A stretch of DNA of 64,000 bases. It comes from Cellvibrionaceae bacterium AOL6 (GTDB taxonomy: Bacteria > Pseudomonadota > Gammaproteobacteria > Pseudomonadales > Cellvibrionaceae). Shown here piece by piece: positions 30,330-39,127 of the stretch. The stretch lies in NCBI GenBank assembly GCA_003265435.1, contig NOXC01000007.1, positions 124,001 to 188,000 of the forward strand, written 5' to 3'. The position numbers and the translations under genes are program-made. The notes under the pieces were generated by a model. That model was not told the DNA's origin. It ran no database searches and saw only the letters and a list, made by a program, of their open reading frames with translations. Position 1 is the first letter of the stretch. Each line of letters begins with the position of its first letter.

Positions 30330-31370
30330 ATGCGGCCAACCGAGTTTATCTCAAACCTGTTTACCACCCTGCTTCAGAAACAACCCGTGGTACATTTTCG
30401 CGATGCTGCCGGTGAGCGCACGCAGGTACCTATTATAAAAGGGCGCTCTCTGCTGGATAGTCTGCTCGACGCCGGTGTTTCAGTACCGCATTCCTGTCGC
30501 TCTGGCTTATGTCATAGCTGTGCGCTCTACTGCAGTAACGGGGCACTGCCATCCGCATCACAAAAAGGGATTAAAGACGCAGAGAAAGCACAAGGTAAAT
30601 TCCTGTCCTGCCTGTGCATGCCCGATACCTCACTGTCCGTTCACCTTTCAACGCCCCTGCCCAGCACCCGCACCGCCACGCTGGACAGCGTAGAGCATTT
30701 AGCCTCGGGCGTGAGCATCCTGAAAATGCGCGTAACCGATTTCGCGTTTACGGCTGGCCAGTTTTGCAACTTGACCAATGCCTATGGCGTAACACGCTCC
30801 TACTCTATCGCCAGTCGACCCGGGGATGAGCACCTCGAGTTTCATGTCCGCCATGTTGAACAAGGGCATTTTAGTCAGTGGGTGCGCTCGCAACTCAAAG
30901 CGGGCGACGCGCTGTCCATACAGGGCCCAATGGGTAACTGCTGCTATACCTTCTCCGCCCACAAAGACCGCCCGCTTTTACTCGCTGGCGTGGGTACCGG
31001 ACTCGCCCCCTTGTATTCGATCGTCTGCGATGCGCTTTACTCAGGACATCTCGCACCTATCACCCTCGTACTCGGTGCAAAAAAAACCAGTCAACTTTAT
31101 TACACCCAGGCACTCGTCGCGCTAACCAAGAAATTCTCGCAATTTAATGTGCATTTTTGCGTTCAGGACGACGATGAAAGCGGAACGGAAAACCTAGTGG
31201 AGGCTGATCTGTATCAGTGGGTCAAAACCAGCTACCCTGAACTCGCGCAATATACGGTGTTCCTGTGTGGTGCACAGAGCTTCACACGCAAAATGCAGCG
31301 CCAATGCTTCCTGGCTGGCGCCTCGATGAATGATATTTTTCACGACAGTTTTATTCCTGCCACCCCCTGA
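30330..31370 (+). CDS. Ferredoxin-FNR type flavin reductase
   Basis: A 346-residue protein. Residues about 25-110 form a plant-type [2Fe-2S] ferredoxin domain (SCRSGLCHSCALYC, later CLC for the fourth Cys). About 115-340 is a ferredoxin-NADP reductase domain with the FAD motif TRSYSIAS, the NAD(P)H motif LAGVGTGLAPLYSIV and FLCGAQSFTRKMQ. This order is used by reductases of oxygenases such as phenol hydroxylase. Here it follows the truncated globin by 64 bases and could re-reduce it. The ATG at 30330 has GGAG seven bases upstream and was preferred to the GTG at 30303. Confidence 0.87.
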   Translation: MRPTEFISNLFTTLLQKQPVVHFRDAAGERTQVPIIKGRSLLDSLLDAGVSVPHSCRSGLCHSCALYCSNGALPSASQKGIKDAEKAQGKFLSCLCMPDTSLSVHLSTPLPSTRTATLDSVEHLASGVSILKMRVTDFAFTAGQFCNLTNAYGVTRSYSIASRPGDEHLEFHVRHVEQGHFSQWVRSQLKAGDALSIQGPMGNCCYTFSAHKDRPLLLAGVGTGLAPLYSIVCDALYSGHLAPITLVLGAKKTSQLYYTQALVALTKKFSQFNVHFCVQDDDESGTENLVEADLYQWVKTSYPELAQYTVFLCGAQSFTRKMQRQCFLAGASMNDIFHDSFIPATP

Positions 31371-31402
31371 TTTGCCCCAGTATCTTCCACTCGTCTTGTA
31401 TT

Positions 31403-31432
31403 TGCACCGAGTTAATATTCCACTTTGGTGCA
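31403..31432 (+). promoter_or_regulatory. TGCACC-N18-GGTGCA half-site pair
   Basis: TGCACC (31403-31408) and GGTGCA (31427-31432) face each other with 18 bases between. The half-sites match NtrC; the spacing does not, but the same 18-base spacing recurs upstream of the TonB receptor at 55697-55726. Confidence 0.45.
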
Positions 31433-31491
31433 CCTCAAAATAAAGCAGTTCGTTTTTTAACCAACACGAACTTAATTTTTGAATCAAAAAA

Positions 31492-31506
31492 GCACTGTAA
31501 CGGCGC
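31492..31506 (+). promoter_or_regulatory. Candidate NtrC binding site
   Basis: GCACTGTAACGGCGC fits GCACY-N5-RGTGC with one mismatch and lies about 130 bases upstream of the sigma-54-type promoter. Confidence 0.5.
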
Positions 31507-31637
31507 CACTATCACCCATTCGGTGCACTGCTTGATTCTCGCTCCATACTTGGTAAGCCAAATTTTGACCAAGAAACACCCTCGTAAGCCCCTGTTTTTA
31601 CACGGTTTTTAGAATAAAAAATCAACTTTTTATACGT

Positions 31638-31653
31638 TTGGCAAGCTTATTGC
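31638..31653 (+). promoter_or_regulatory. Sigma-54-type promoter of the nitrate ABC operon
   Basis: TTGGCAAGCTTATTGC has GG and GC ten bases apart with TTGGCA and TTGC cores. The start codon of the binding-protein gene is about 46 bases after the predicted transcription start. Confidence 0.7.
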
Positions 31654-31710
31654 GATAACCCTGTCGCATGCTTTCTCAAACATGAATTCGTTGAAATAAC
31701 GGGGCAAAAA

Positions 31711-33105
31711 ATGACATTTAAAAAACAATTCACGAAAAAAATCGCGCAGCTCTCTGCAGCGACTTTTTCAATGCTTGCACTCTCGGGGATCGCGACAGGC
31801 GAAGAGCTTGACGTAGAAAAAGATGAGCTGACTTTCGGTTTTATTAAATTGACCGACATGGCGCCTTTGGCGGTAGCGTACGAAAAAGGCTACTTCGAAG
31901 ATGAAGGCCTCTTCGTCACATTGGAAGCACAAGCAAACTGGAAAGTGCTGCTCGATGGTGTGATCGACGGCAAGCTCGATGGTGCACATATGCTCGCGGG
32001 CCAGCCCTTGGGCGCGACCATCGGCTACGGTACAGAAGCACACATCATCACCGCCTTCAGCATGGACCTTAACGGTAACGGCATTACCGTTTCCAATGAC
32101 ATCTGGAAGCAAATGAAAGAAAACATTCCTCACGAGAATGGTAAGCCTGTTCACCCGATCAGCGCCTCTGCACTGAAGCCTGTCGTAGAGAAATACAAAT
32201 CCGAAGGCAAGCCTTTCAACATGGGCATGGTTTTCCCAGTATCGACGCACAACTATGAGCTGCGCTACTGGCTGGCCGCCGGCGGCATTCAACCTGGTTT
32301 CTATGGGCCCGGTGCTGCAGGTAATGTGGGTCAGATCGGCGGTGACACGCTGCTGTCAGTAACCCCTCCTCCACAAATGCCCGCCACGATGGAAGCCGGC
32401 ACGATCTACGGCTACTGCGTAGGCGAACCATGGAACCAGCAAGCCGTATTCAAAGGCATTGGTGTACCCGTCGTGACCGACTATGAAATCTGGAAAAACA
32501 ACCCAGAAAAAGTCTTCGGTGTGTCTTCCGAATGGGCTGAAGAAAATCCAAACACGCATCTTGCAGTGATTAAAGCACTGATCCGTGCTGCCAAGTGGCT
32601 CGATGAAAACGACAATGCGAACCGTCCGGAAGCTGTAAAAATTCTGTCTCAACCCAATTACGTGGGCGCAGACTACGAAGTGATTGCGAACTCCATGACC
32701 GGCACCTTCGAGTACGAAAAAGGCGACAAACGCGAAGTGCCTGACTTTAACGTGTTCTACCGCTACTACGCGACTTACCCCTACTACTCTGATGCGATCT
32801 GGTATCTGACTCAAATGCGTCGCTGGGGCCAAATTGCTGACGACAAGCCCGACTCCTGGTACCACGAAGTGGCGAAGAGCGTGTACAAGCCCGAAGTGTA
32901 CATGGAAGCCGCCAAGCTGCTGATCGAAGAAGGTCATGTTAAGAAAGAAGACTTCCCCTTCGACACAGACGGCTACCGCGCACCACAGACGCACTTTATT
33001 GATGACATCGTGTACGACGGCAAGCAACCCAATGCCTACCTGGCCAAGTTCCCCATCGGTCTGAAGCAAGGCGAAAAAGTCGACGCGACAGGCGTCGTCA
33101 AGTAA
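31711..33105 (+). CDS. NrtA/CmpA-type nitrate-binding protein of an ABC transporter
   Basis: A 464-residue exported protein with an N-terminal signal ([19 protein letters not shown]). The fold of the NrtA/CmpA/SsuA class is seen in [53 protein letters not shown] and [11 protein letters not shown]. Relatives bind nitrate, nitrite or bicarbonate in the periplasm; nitrate is inferred from the nearby NarK and kinase genes. It has no lipid Cys, unlike the cyanobacterial proteins. First gene of a four-gene set; a stable hairpin follows it, which would favour more binding protein than permease. Confidence 0.88.
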   Translation: MTFKKQFTKKIAQLSAATFSMLALSGIATGEELDVEKDELTFGFIKLTDMAPLAVAYEKGYFEDEGLFVTLEAQANWKVLLDGVIDGKLDGAHMLAGQPLGATIGYGTEAHIITAFSMDLNGNGITVSNDIWKQMKENIPHENGKPVHPISASALKPVVEKYKSEGKPFNMGMVFPVSTHNYELRYWLAAGGIQPGFYGPGAAGNVGQIGGDTLLSVTPPPQMPATMEAGTIYGYCVGEPWNQQAVFKGIGVPVVTDYEIWKNNPEKVFGVSSEWAEENPNTHLAVIKALIRAAKWLDENDNANRPEAVKILSQPNYVGADYEVIANSMTGTFEYEKGDKREVPDFNVFYRYYATYPYYSDAIWYLTQMRRWGQIADDKPDSWYHEVAKSVYKPEVYMEAAKLLIEEGHVKKEDFPFDTDGYRAPQTHFIDDIVYDGKQPNAYLAKFPIGLKQGEKVDATGVVK

Positions 33106-33113
33106 CACCGGCC

Positions 33114-33136
33114 CCGGGGCCACAGTGTGGCCCCGG
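33114..33136 (+). terminator. Intra-operon hairpin after the binding-protein gene
   Basis: CCGGGGCCAC and GTGGCCCCGG form a perfect 10-bp stem with loop AGT, without a T tract. Such hairpins after binding-protein genes usually protect the 3' end of the mRNA and lower read-through. Confidence 0.65.
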
Positions 33137-33189
33137 TTCGTTCAACAAAAATGAAAACAACACAGCAGGAACCTTAACAGGAAACGCTC

Positions 33190-34206
33190 ATGATCAATCG
33201 AATTATCAACTTTCTTCAGCTATCCGGCCTCACCTGGTTTGTGCCATTAGCCCGGCTGGCATCCGGTGAAGATCCAAAAGAGCAGCTCAAGCAGCTTTGG
33301 ATGGTCATGGGAATTCCCATCGTCGCGTTTATGTTCTTCCTCTTTTTGTGGGCCCAGGGCGCCAGCAAAGTGGAAACCAGTCTCGGTACTATTCCTGGTC
33401 CGGCCCAGGTGAAAGAACAGGCCGCCGCGCTGTGGGAAGACCACAAAGCGCAACGCGCTAAAGCGGACGCTTTTTATGAGCGTCAGGAAAAAAGAAATGC
33501 TCGCTACGAAGAGCAGGGTAAAACAGACAAGATCAAATGGCGCGAATACACCGGCTCGCCCACGTATATTGATCAAATCTGGACAAGTATCAAAACCGTA
33601 TTCATGGGCTTTTTGTTGGCCACGATCATCGCCGTCCCGTTGGGTATCTTCTGCGGACTCAGCCCGATCGTGAATTCGGCCTTCAACCCCATTATCCAGA
33701 TTTTTAAACCGGTATCCCCACTGGCCTGGTTGCCCATCGTCACCATGGTGGTCAGTGCAACCTACATCACCACAGACGACTCGTGGTTCAGCAAAAGCTT
33801 TTTGAACTCAGCCATCACCGTAACGCTGTGTTCCCTGTGGCCCACATTGATCAACACCGCTCTGGGTGTGGCCTCTATTGATAAAGACTTGATGAACGTC
33901 GGCAAAGTTCTTCAACTTGGCTGGTTCACGAAAGTCACCAAATTGGTACTGCCCTCTTCACTGCCATTGATTTTCACAGGCTTGCGGCTGTCTCTCGGTG
34001 TGGGCTGGATGGTATTGATTGCAGCAGAAATGCTCGCGCAGAACCCTGGCCTCGGTAAGTTTGTATGGGATGAATTCCAAAACGGCAGCTCTCAGTCACT
34101 GGCCAAAATCATGGTGGCGGTACTGACCATCGGCATCATTGGTTTCCTCCTTGACCGAATCATGTACACGCTGCAAGGCCTGTTCACTTTCAGTGACAAA
34201 CGCTAA
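33190..34206 (+). CDS. NrtB-type ABC transporter permease
   Basis: A 338-residue inner-membrane protein. The C-terminal part (about 130-330) is a BPD-type permease domain with some six membrane segments and the coupling loop [20 protein letters not shown] plus [18 protein letters not shown], as in NrtB/SsuC. It is unusual in its N-terminus: a first membrane segment ([18 protein letters not shown], about 40-58) is followed by about 70 charged residues ([20 protein letters not shown]) that look like a periplasmic or cytoplasmic coiled helix before the core domain. It serves the binding protein upstream and the ATPase downstream. Confidence 0.88.
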   Translation: MINRIINFLQLSGLTWFVPLARLASGEDPKEQLKQLWMVMGIPIVAFMFFLFLWAQGASKVETSLGTIPGPAQVKEQAAALWEDHKAQRAKADAFYERQEKRNARYEEQGKTDKIKWREYTGSPTYIDQIWTSIKTVFMGFLLATIIAVPLGIFCGLSPIVNSAFNPIIQIFKPVSPLAWLPIVTMVVSATYITTDDSWFSKSFLNSAITVTLCSLWPTLINTALGVASIDKDLMNVGKVLQLGWFTKVTKLVLPSSLPLIFTGLRLSLGVGWMVLIAAEMLAQNPGLGKFVWDEFQNGSSQSLAKIMVAVLTIGIIGFLLDRIMYTLQGLFTFSDKR

Positions 34207-34243
34207 CGCCCAACGTCGAACTAATTAGAGCAAGAGAAGCCTT

Positions 34244-35995
34244 ATGACTTTCTGCCAATTGAACAACGTCAGCAAACACTACGGTAGCGGTAATCACCTG
34301 ACCGAAGTACTGTCTGACATCAACCTCGATATCAAGGAAGGCGAGTTTGTTGCCATTGTCGGATTCTCCGGCAGTGGTAAAACCACCCTCGTTTCCGCCA
34401 TTGCCGGACTCATCGAACCCGACGCTGGAGAAATTCTCTTCAAAGGCGAGCGGGTGAAAGGCGCGAGCCCTGAGCGCGGCATCGTTTTTCAAAGCTACTC
34501 CCTCATGCCGTGGCTGACTGTGTACGGCAATATTAGCCTGGCAGTGGACCAAGTGTTTGGCAGCTGGCCTAAGGCCAAGCGCCGGGAGCACGTAAAGAAG
34601 TACATCGATATGGTGGGCTTGAGCCACGCGACGGATCGTCGCCCCGCTGAGCTCAGCGGTGGTATGCGACAGCGCGTCGCGGTTGCACGGGCATTGGCCA
34701 TGCAGCCTGAAATGCTGCTGTTGGATGAGCCGCTTTCAGCACTGGATGCCCTGACTCGATCCAAACTTCAAGACGAGATCAATGACATCAGCCAGATTGA
34801 GAAAAAAACCATTCTGCTGATTACGAACGACGTGGACGAAGCCATTTTGCTCGCCGACCGGGTCATTCCGTTGAACCCCGGCCCACGCGCAAGCCTCGGC
34901 CCCGAGTTCGTCATCGATATTCCTCGGCCGCGTGACCGCACGGCAATGAACCACGATGAAACCTTCAAGAAATTGCGCAAGGACATCACGGAATATCTGC
35001 TGCGAGTAGGTATGGAAGCGTCAAACGAAGACGACTCGTTGACACTTCCCGATATTTTGCCAAACACGTCCAGCGATTTCCCAAATAAGGCGGCCGAAAA
35101 AGCCAGCGAAGCGAAGTCCATCGCCTTGGACCGCTACGTTGAGTTTTCTCAGGTCGACAAGATTTATCCCACGCCGAAAGGACCACTCAAGGTCGTAGAC
35201 GGTTTCGACCTCAAACTGCGCAAGGGTGAATTTATCTCCCTGATCGGGCATTCCGGCTGTGGTAAGTCGACCGTATTGAGTATGGTCGCGGGCCTCAATG
35301 ACATCAGCAATGGCGGCATCATTCTCGATGGCAAGGAAGTGACCACCGCAGGACCGGATCGCGGCGTTGTGTTCCAGGCCCCCTCACTCTTTCCCTGGCT
35401 GACCGCGAGACAAAATGTGGCACTGGGTGTGGAACGCGTGTACCCGCACGGCAGCCGCAAAGAGCGCAAAGAAATCGTTGAATACTATCTGTCCCGCGTG
35501 GGCCTCACAGATGCGATGGATAAGAAAGCCTCCGAACTGTCCAACGGCATGAAACAGCGTGTGGGGATTGCACGTGCCTTCGCCCTATCGCCCAAGCTCC
35601 TGCTTCTGGATGAGCCCTTCGGGATGCTCGACTCTCTGACGCGCTGGGAGCTTCAGGAAGTGTTGATGGATGTATGGAAGCGCACTCAGGTCACCGCAAT
35701 CTGCGTGACTCACGATGTGGATGAAGCCATCCTGCTCGCCGACCGCGTCATCATGATGACCAATGGGCCCAATGCCAAAGTCGGCAAGGTACTGGAAGTG
35801 GATCTGCCCCGCCCGCGCACGCGCAAGCAGCTGCTCGAGCACCCGGACTACTACCGCCTGCGCGAAGAATTACTCGGCTTCCTTGAAGAGTATGAACATG
35901 GCCCGGCTAAAGCCTCAGCCACACACAACACGGAAGAAAAAACCAGCGAAACGCAGGACAGCACCGAAGAAAAAGAGGCAGTCGCGACTGCTTGA
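34244..35995 (+). CDS. Tandem double ABC ATPase of the nitrate transporter (NrtD-NrtD-like fusion)
   Basis: A 583-residue protein with two complete ABC ATPase domains, about 1-245 and 300-545. Domain 1 has Walker [11 protein letters not shown], signature LSGGMRQRV and Walker [13 protein letters not shown]; domain 2 has [19 protein letters not shown] and [12 protein letters not shown]. The switch His is present in domain 2 (CVTHDVDEA) but replaced by Asn in domain 1 (LITNDVDEA), so one of the two ATP sites may be weak. In cyanobacteria the two ATPases are separate proteins NrtC (with a binding-protein domain) and NrtD. The C-terminal 40 residues are acidic and Thr/Glu-rich. Confidence 0.9.
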   Translation: MTFCQLNNVSKHYGSGNHLTEVLSDINLDIKEGEFVAIVGFSGSGKTTLVSAIAGLIEPDAGEILFKGERVKGASPERGIVFQSYSLMPWLTVYGNISLAVDQVFGSWPKAKRREHVKKYIDMVGLSHATDRRPAELSGGMRQRVAVARALAMQPEMLLLDEPLSALDALTRSKLQDEINDISQIEKKTILLITNDVDEAILLADRVIPLNPGPRASLGPEFVIDIPRPRDRTAMNHDETFKKLRKDITEYLLRVGMEASNEDDSLTLPDILPNTSSDFPNKAAEKASEAKSIALDRYVEFSQVDKIYPTPKGPLKVVDGFDLKLRKGEFISLIGHSGCGKSTVLSMVAGLNDISNGGIILDGKEVTTAGPDRGVVFQAPSLFPWLTARQNVALGVERVYPHGSRKERKEIVEYYLSRVGLTDAMDKKASELSNGMKQRVGIARAFALSPKLLLLDEPFGMLDSLTRWELQEVLMDVWKRTQVTAICVTHDVDEAILLADRVIMMTNGPNAKVGKVLEVDLPRPRTRKQLLEHPDYYRLREELLGFLEEYEHGPAKASATHNTEEKTSETQDSTEEKEAVATA

Positions 35996-36036
35996 TATCA
36001 CGTTCTATTTAAACAGCTACCGTTAAGGGGAAAACA

Positions 36037-37218
36037 ATGAAAAACATCAAAAAAGCCGTATTGGCGAGCGCAGTGTCCGCGAGTGTCTTCTCTGTCCCGG
36101 CCATGGCCGAAGACACCGATTTCATGAGCGCACTGAAAGACGGCAAAGCCTCACTCAGCTTCCGCTACCGTATGGAAGATGTGAGCCAGGACACCAAAAA
36201 CGACGCAATGGCAAATACCCTGCGCACACGTTTGAATTTCCAGTCCGGCGCGTATAAAGGCTTTAGTGGTTTCGTAGAATTCGATCAAGTCTCTGAACTG
36301 CTCGACACCGACAACTACTCCACGCCCGGCAACATCATCGACAATCAAGCGGTGATCGCTGACCCTGAAGTGACCGACCTGAACCAGGCCTATGGCCAAT
36401 ACGCCTACAAAGGCACCACCGCTCGCTACGGTCGTCAGCGCATCAATCTCGACAACCAGCGTTTTATTGGTGGTGTCGGCTGGCGTCAGAACGAGCAAAC
36501 CTTTGATGCGTTTTCGATCAAAAATACAGATGTTGAAAAGCTGACCTTGTTCTACGCCTACATTCGCAACGTGAACACCATTACCGGTGCAAATGCCTAT
36601 GCGAAAGACCACCTCGTCAATGCGCAGTACAAGTTCAGCGATGCCTTCGTGGCAACAGGTTATGGCTACCTGCTAGACAAAAAAGACACGGATGATGCCA
36701 ACAATGACACCGTCGGTGTGAGCCTGACGGGTACGGTAAGTGCCTTCGAGTACCGTGCTGAATATGCTCAACAAAGTGCCTACAAGGGCGGTGTTGCGTA
36801 CGATGCACCCTACATGCACCTCAAAGGTGACTACAAAGTGGGCGGTGTGAAACTCGGCTTGGGCTACGAAGTCCTCGGCGCTGACGGTGCCGACGGCGAA
36901 TTCGAAACACCTTACGCAACCAAGCATGCCTTCAACGGTTGGGCAGACACGTTCCTCAATACACCTGATGGTGGTTTGAATGACCTTTACGCGTCCATTG
37001 GTGGCAAGATGGGCCCTGTTACAGGTGCCTTCGTTTATCACCAATACACCTCTGACGATGACAGCGTAGGCCCTGGTGACCTTGGTTCAGAAATTGGTGT
37101 TGTTCTGAAAGGCAAAGCGGGCCCGGTAGCTTTGCTCGCAAAATACGCCGATTACAGCGCCGATGACTACGGTCTTGATACTCAGAAATTGTGGCTGATG
37201 GCGAGCATGTCATTCTAA
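36037..37218 (+). CDS. Outer-membrane porin, alginate-export (AlgE-like) family
   Basis: A 393-residue beta-barrel protein. The signal peptide ends SVPAMAED. The mature part has alternating strands rich in Tyr and Gly (SFRYRMEDVSQ, NTLRTRLNFQSG, ATARYGRQRINLDNQRFIG) and ends in Phe (LWLMASMSF), the outer-membrane insertion signal. The YGRQRINLDNQRF block is typical of the alginate-export porin family. It follows the ATPase gene by 41 bases in the same direction, so it probably lets nitrate or a related anion across the outer membrane rather than alginate. Confidence 0.85.
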   Translation: MKNIKKAVLASAVSASVFSVPAMAEDTDFMSALKDGKASLSFRYRMEDVSQDTKNDAMANTLRTRLNFQSGAYKGFSGFVEFDQVSELLDTDNYSTPGNIIDNQAVIADPEVTDLNQAYGQYAYKGTTARYGRQRINLDNQRFIGGVGWRQNEQTFDAFSIKNTDVEKLTLFYAYIRNVNTITGANAYAKDHLVNAQYKFSDAFVATGYGYLLDKKDTDDANNDTVGVSLTGTVSAFEYRAEYAQQSAYKGGVAYDAPYMHLKGDYKVGGVKLGLGYEVLGADGADGEFETPYATKHAFNGWADTFLNTPDGGLNDLYASIGGKMGPVTGAFVYHQYTSDDDSVGPGDLGSEIGVVLKGKAGPVALLAKYADYSADDYGLDTQKLWLMASMSF

Positions 37219-37228
37219 GCCCTTCGGT

Positions 37229-37270
37229 GTCCCGGCGCCTTTCGTGGCCGGGACCCACCTCCCCTTTTTA
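37229..37270 (+). terminator. Terminator after the porin gene
   Basis: GTCCCGGC and GCCGGGAC form an 8-bp stem with a ten-base loop, followed by a pyrimidine stretch ending in TTTTT. It ends the nitrate ABC-porin transcript ahead of the convergent hydrolase gene. Confidence 0.7.
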
Positions 37271-37285
37271 TTTTCCCTCATTTAT

Positions 37286-38110
37286 TCAAGCGCTTTGCGC
37301 GAACTGCCTCACTCTCTCATCGATAAACTGATCAATCAGACCCAGTGTTTCTTCGGTCTTTTCGAGGTGATACATATGGTCCGCATCCGACAAGCGCACA
37401 ACCTGAAGATCTTCGCAACTCTCTTCGAATTCCTGTAGCCGGTCTGCGCGTGTGAATAAGTCATACTCACCGGTGAACACCAGAGTGGGGACCGGAATGG
37501 GTAAGGAATCTAATTTTGAGCTCAGCAAACGCTGCGAGTTGGCGATAAATTTTTCTCTATCCTGCTCATCCATTCTTGACAGCGAGCGCATTAACACCTG
37601 CTGTATGCGCCGGGCATTCGGAATCGTTGCCGCTTGGGTATTGCACATGATTTCCGTGAACACATTGGGGAAAATGCCTGCTCGATGCGAGCGCGCAACC
37701 CAAAGCATCCAGCGAATCTGATATTCCATCAAGCGATCAATGTAGCGGCAAGAACCCCCGAGTATCATCGCTTGAGTCGTGTGCGGGTGCGTCGCCACGT
37801 AATGAAACACAGACGGCGAGCCATAACTGGTCCCCACCATAATCACGGCATTCAACCCCGTTTCACGGATGACCGCATCAATGCACTGCGCGGTGAACGA
37901 AAAACCATAGTCTGGGGGGAGAAAATCGGATTGCCCGAAGCCCGGAAGTTCAATCAAAAGCGTTTGGTAGCGATGAAACCAATGCTCGGCTAGTGGACCT
38001 AGCCTGTCGATGGCCTGGAAGGCACCGCCAACAAAGACCAGCGGGAGGCCCTTCCCCTCCAATGCATAGCGAAAACGAAAACCCTGGTACGATGTACTGC
38101 GAATTTCCAT
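37286..38110 (-). CDS. Alpha/beta hydrolase
   Basis: A 274-residue cytoplasmic hydrolase without signal peptide. The nucleophile elbow is MVGTSYGSPSV, the oxyanion loop VFVGGAFQAI, the Asp in FTGEYDLFTRAD and the His in SDADHMYHLEK. The natural substrate is not known. Either the ATG at 38110 (used; GGGAA upstream) or the ATG at 38182, which directly follows the TAG of the upstream gene (TAGATG), could be the start. It forms a two-gene minus-strand unit with the DUF1461 gene between the nitrate ABC operon and narK. Confidence 0.82.
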   Translation of the reverse strand: MEIRSTSYQGFRFRYALEGKGLPLVFVGGAFQAIDRLGPLAEHWFHRYQTLLIELPGFGQSDFLPPDYGFSFTAQCIDAVIRETGLNAVIMVGTSYGSPSVFHYVATHPHTTQAMILGGSCRYIDRLMEYQIRWMLWVARSHRAGIFPNVFTEIMCNTQAATIPNARRIQQVLMRSLSRMDEQDREKFIANSQRLLSSKLDSLPIPVPTLVFTGEYDLFTRADRLQEFEESCEDLQVVRLSDADHMYHLEKTEETLGLIDQFIDERVRQFAQSA

Positions 38111-38182
38111 ATTTGCTTGTTCCCAGTTAGGGCCTGTTGACACTAACACTTCACTACGGAACAGAGGCTCACACGGCGACAT

Positions 38183-38935
38183 CTAGCGCGAGATGCGACG
38201 CCCCCCTTCCACCAAAAGTACAAACAGCGGCAAGGCCACCGCAGACAAGGCGGCGGCAATCCAACCAAACAGCACCGGTGCCAGCATCAATGTGGACATC
38301 AAACTCTCCTGATAATAGAAGAACCATTGATGCTCATCAGGAAAGATCCAAACATGCAAGGTATTGAATACCTTTACGGGGCCGGCAATAAGCAGGATCA
38401 GCCCGGCTAACAGCGCCACCGCCGCCAGGCCAATGCCCTGCCAGCGCCAGCGAATCCCCCCGAGCCTCCCCCAACGAAACCACGCGAGCAGCCCAAGCCA
38501 AAGCAGCGCATTCAGTGCAACTACCCACTTCAGAAAATCAATCAGATTGGCAACATCAACGAGGTGTACGATTTCCGGCTCACGCAACAAGCGTTGCGGA
38601 CCGACGCTGGTCGGCGTTTCATAATAAATAGCGGTCAGACCTTCGCCACCGCGATGCACCGCCACATTGATTTGATGGAAAAGCGCTACACGCTGGGCTC
38701 GATCGGTGTCGCCGAACCCTGGTTTGAATCGATTTTTGGGACCGAACTGGTCAATCCCCGCACCAATTCGGGTGTGGTCATGCCAAACGGGATAAAGGAA
38801 GTCGACGCGAGCCAACAAGAACCAAGCGATGAAAAACGCGAAAACCAGACTGCTCAAAGCGAACAAGGCGTTCGCCGCGCCCGACCAAAGTGCACGACTA
38901 AGTGGAGACGCTTGCTTGGATGAAACTAATGACAC
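38183..38935 (-). CDS. DUF1461 (TIGR01906-like) integral membrane protein
   Basis: A 250-residue membrane protein with about five membrane segments (LFALSSLVFAFFIAWFLL, WVVALNALLWLGLLAWF, IGLAALLAG-type stretch, and two near the end). The blocks REPEIVHLVDVANLIDFLKW and FYYQESLMSTLMLAPVLFGW are the DUF1461 features. In Firmicutes a DUF1461 protein (Lit) moves an acyl chain within lipoproteins; function in gammaproteobacteria is not established. I chose the GTG at 38935, with a GAGGGGG ribosome site six bases upstream, over longer frames. It precedes the hydrolase gene on the same strand. Confidence 0.7.
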   Translation of the reverse strand: MSLVSSKQASPLSRALWSGAANALFALSSLVFAFFIAWFLLARVDFLYPVWHDHTRIGAGIDQFGPKNRFKPGFGDTDRAQRVALFHQINVAVHRGGEGLTAIYYETPTSVGPQRLLREPEIVHLVDVANLIDFLKWVVALNALLWLGLLAWFRWGRLGGIRWRWQGIGLAAVALLAGLILLIAGPVKVFNTLHVWIFPDEHQWFFYYQESLMSTLMLAPVLFGWIAAALSAVALPLFVLLVEGGRRISR

Positions 38936-39072
38936 TAAAACCCCCTCAAAGCCCGGATATTTGGCACCACAATAAGGCATCACGCCACTTTTTGTTCCAC
39001 TGATCACCTGTGGAATTTTACAAATTGATTATTTTTATTCCGTTATCGCTGAAAAACGCACTAAAATGATAC

Positions 39073-39088
39073 TGGCATGGTAGTTGCT
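39073..39088 (+). promoter_or_regulatory. Sigma-54-type promoter of narK
   Basis: TGGCATGGTAGTTGCT has GG and GC ten bases apart and matches TGGCAC-N5-TTGCT closely. Just upstream (39058-39072) GCACTAAAATGATAC matches 13 of 15 bases of an NtrC site. The start codon is about 28 bases after the predicted transcription start. Confidence 0.7.
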
Positions 39089-39127
39089 CGGCGTTTACAC
39101 ATCGCATTTTGAATACGAGGACAGCCC

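Larger units (their letters stand above)
31371..31710. other. 340-base regulatory gap upstream of the nitrate ABC transporter
   Basis: No gene was found. It holds paired TGCACC/GGTGCA half-sites (31403-31432), a nearly canonical NtrC site (31492-31506), another CGGTGCACTG (31521-31530) and a sigma-54-type promoter (31638-31653). Confidence 0.7.

Noticed and set aside
32356-33123. 255-residue frame antisense to the nitrate-binding protein
   Set aside because: Shadow; the plus-strand gene is complete with signal peptide and family motifs.
38950-38980. Second sigma-54-like TTGGCACC upstream of narK
   Set aside because: The GC does not fall ten bases after GG, so it fails the basic spacing rule.
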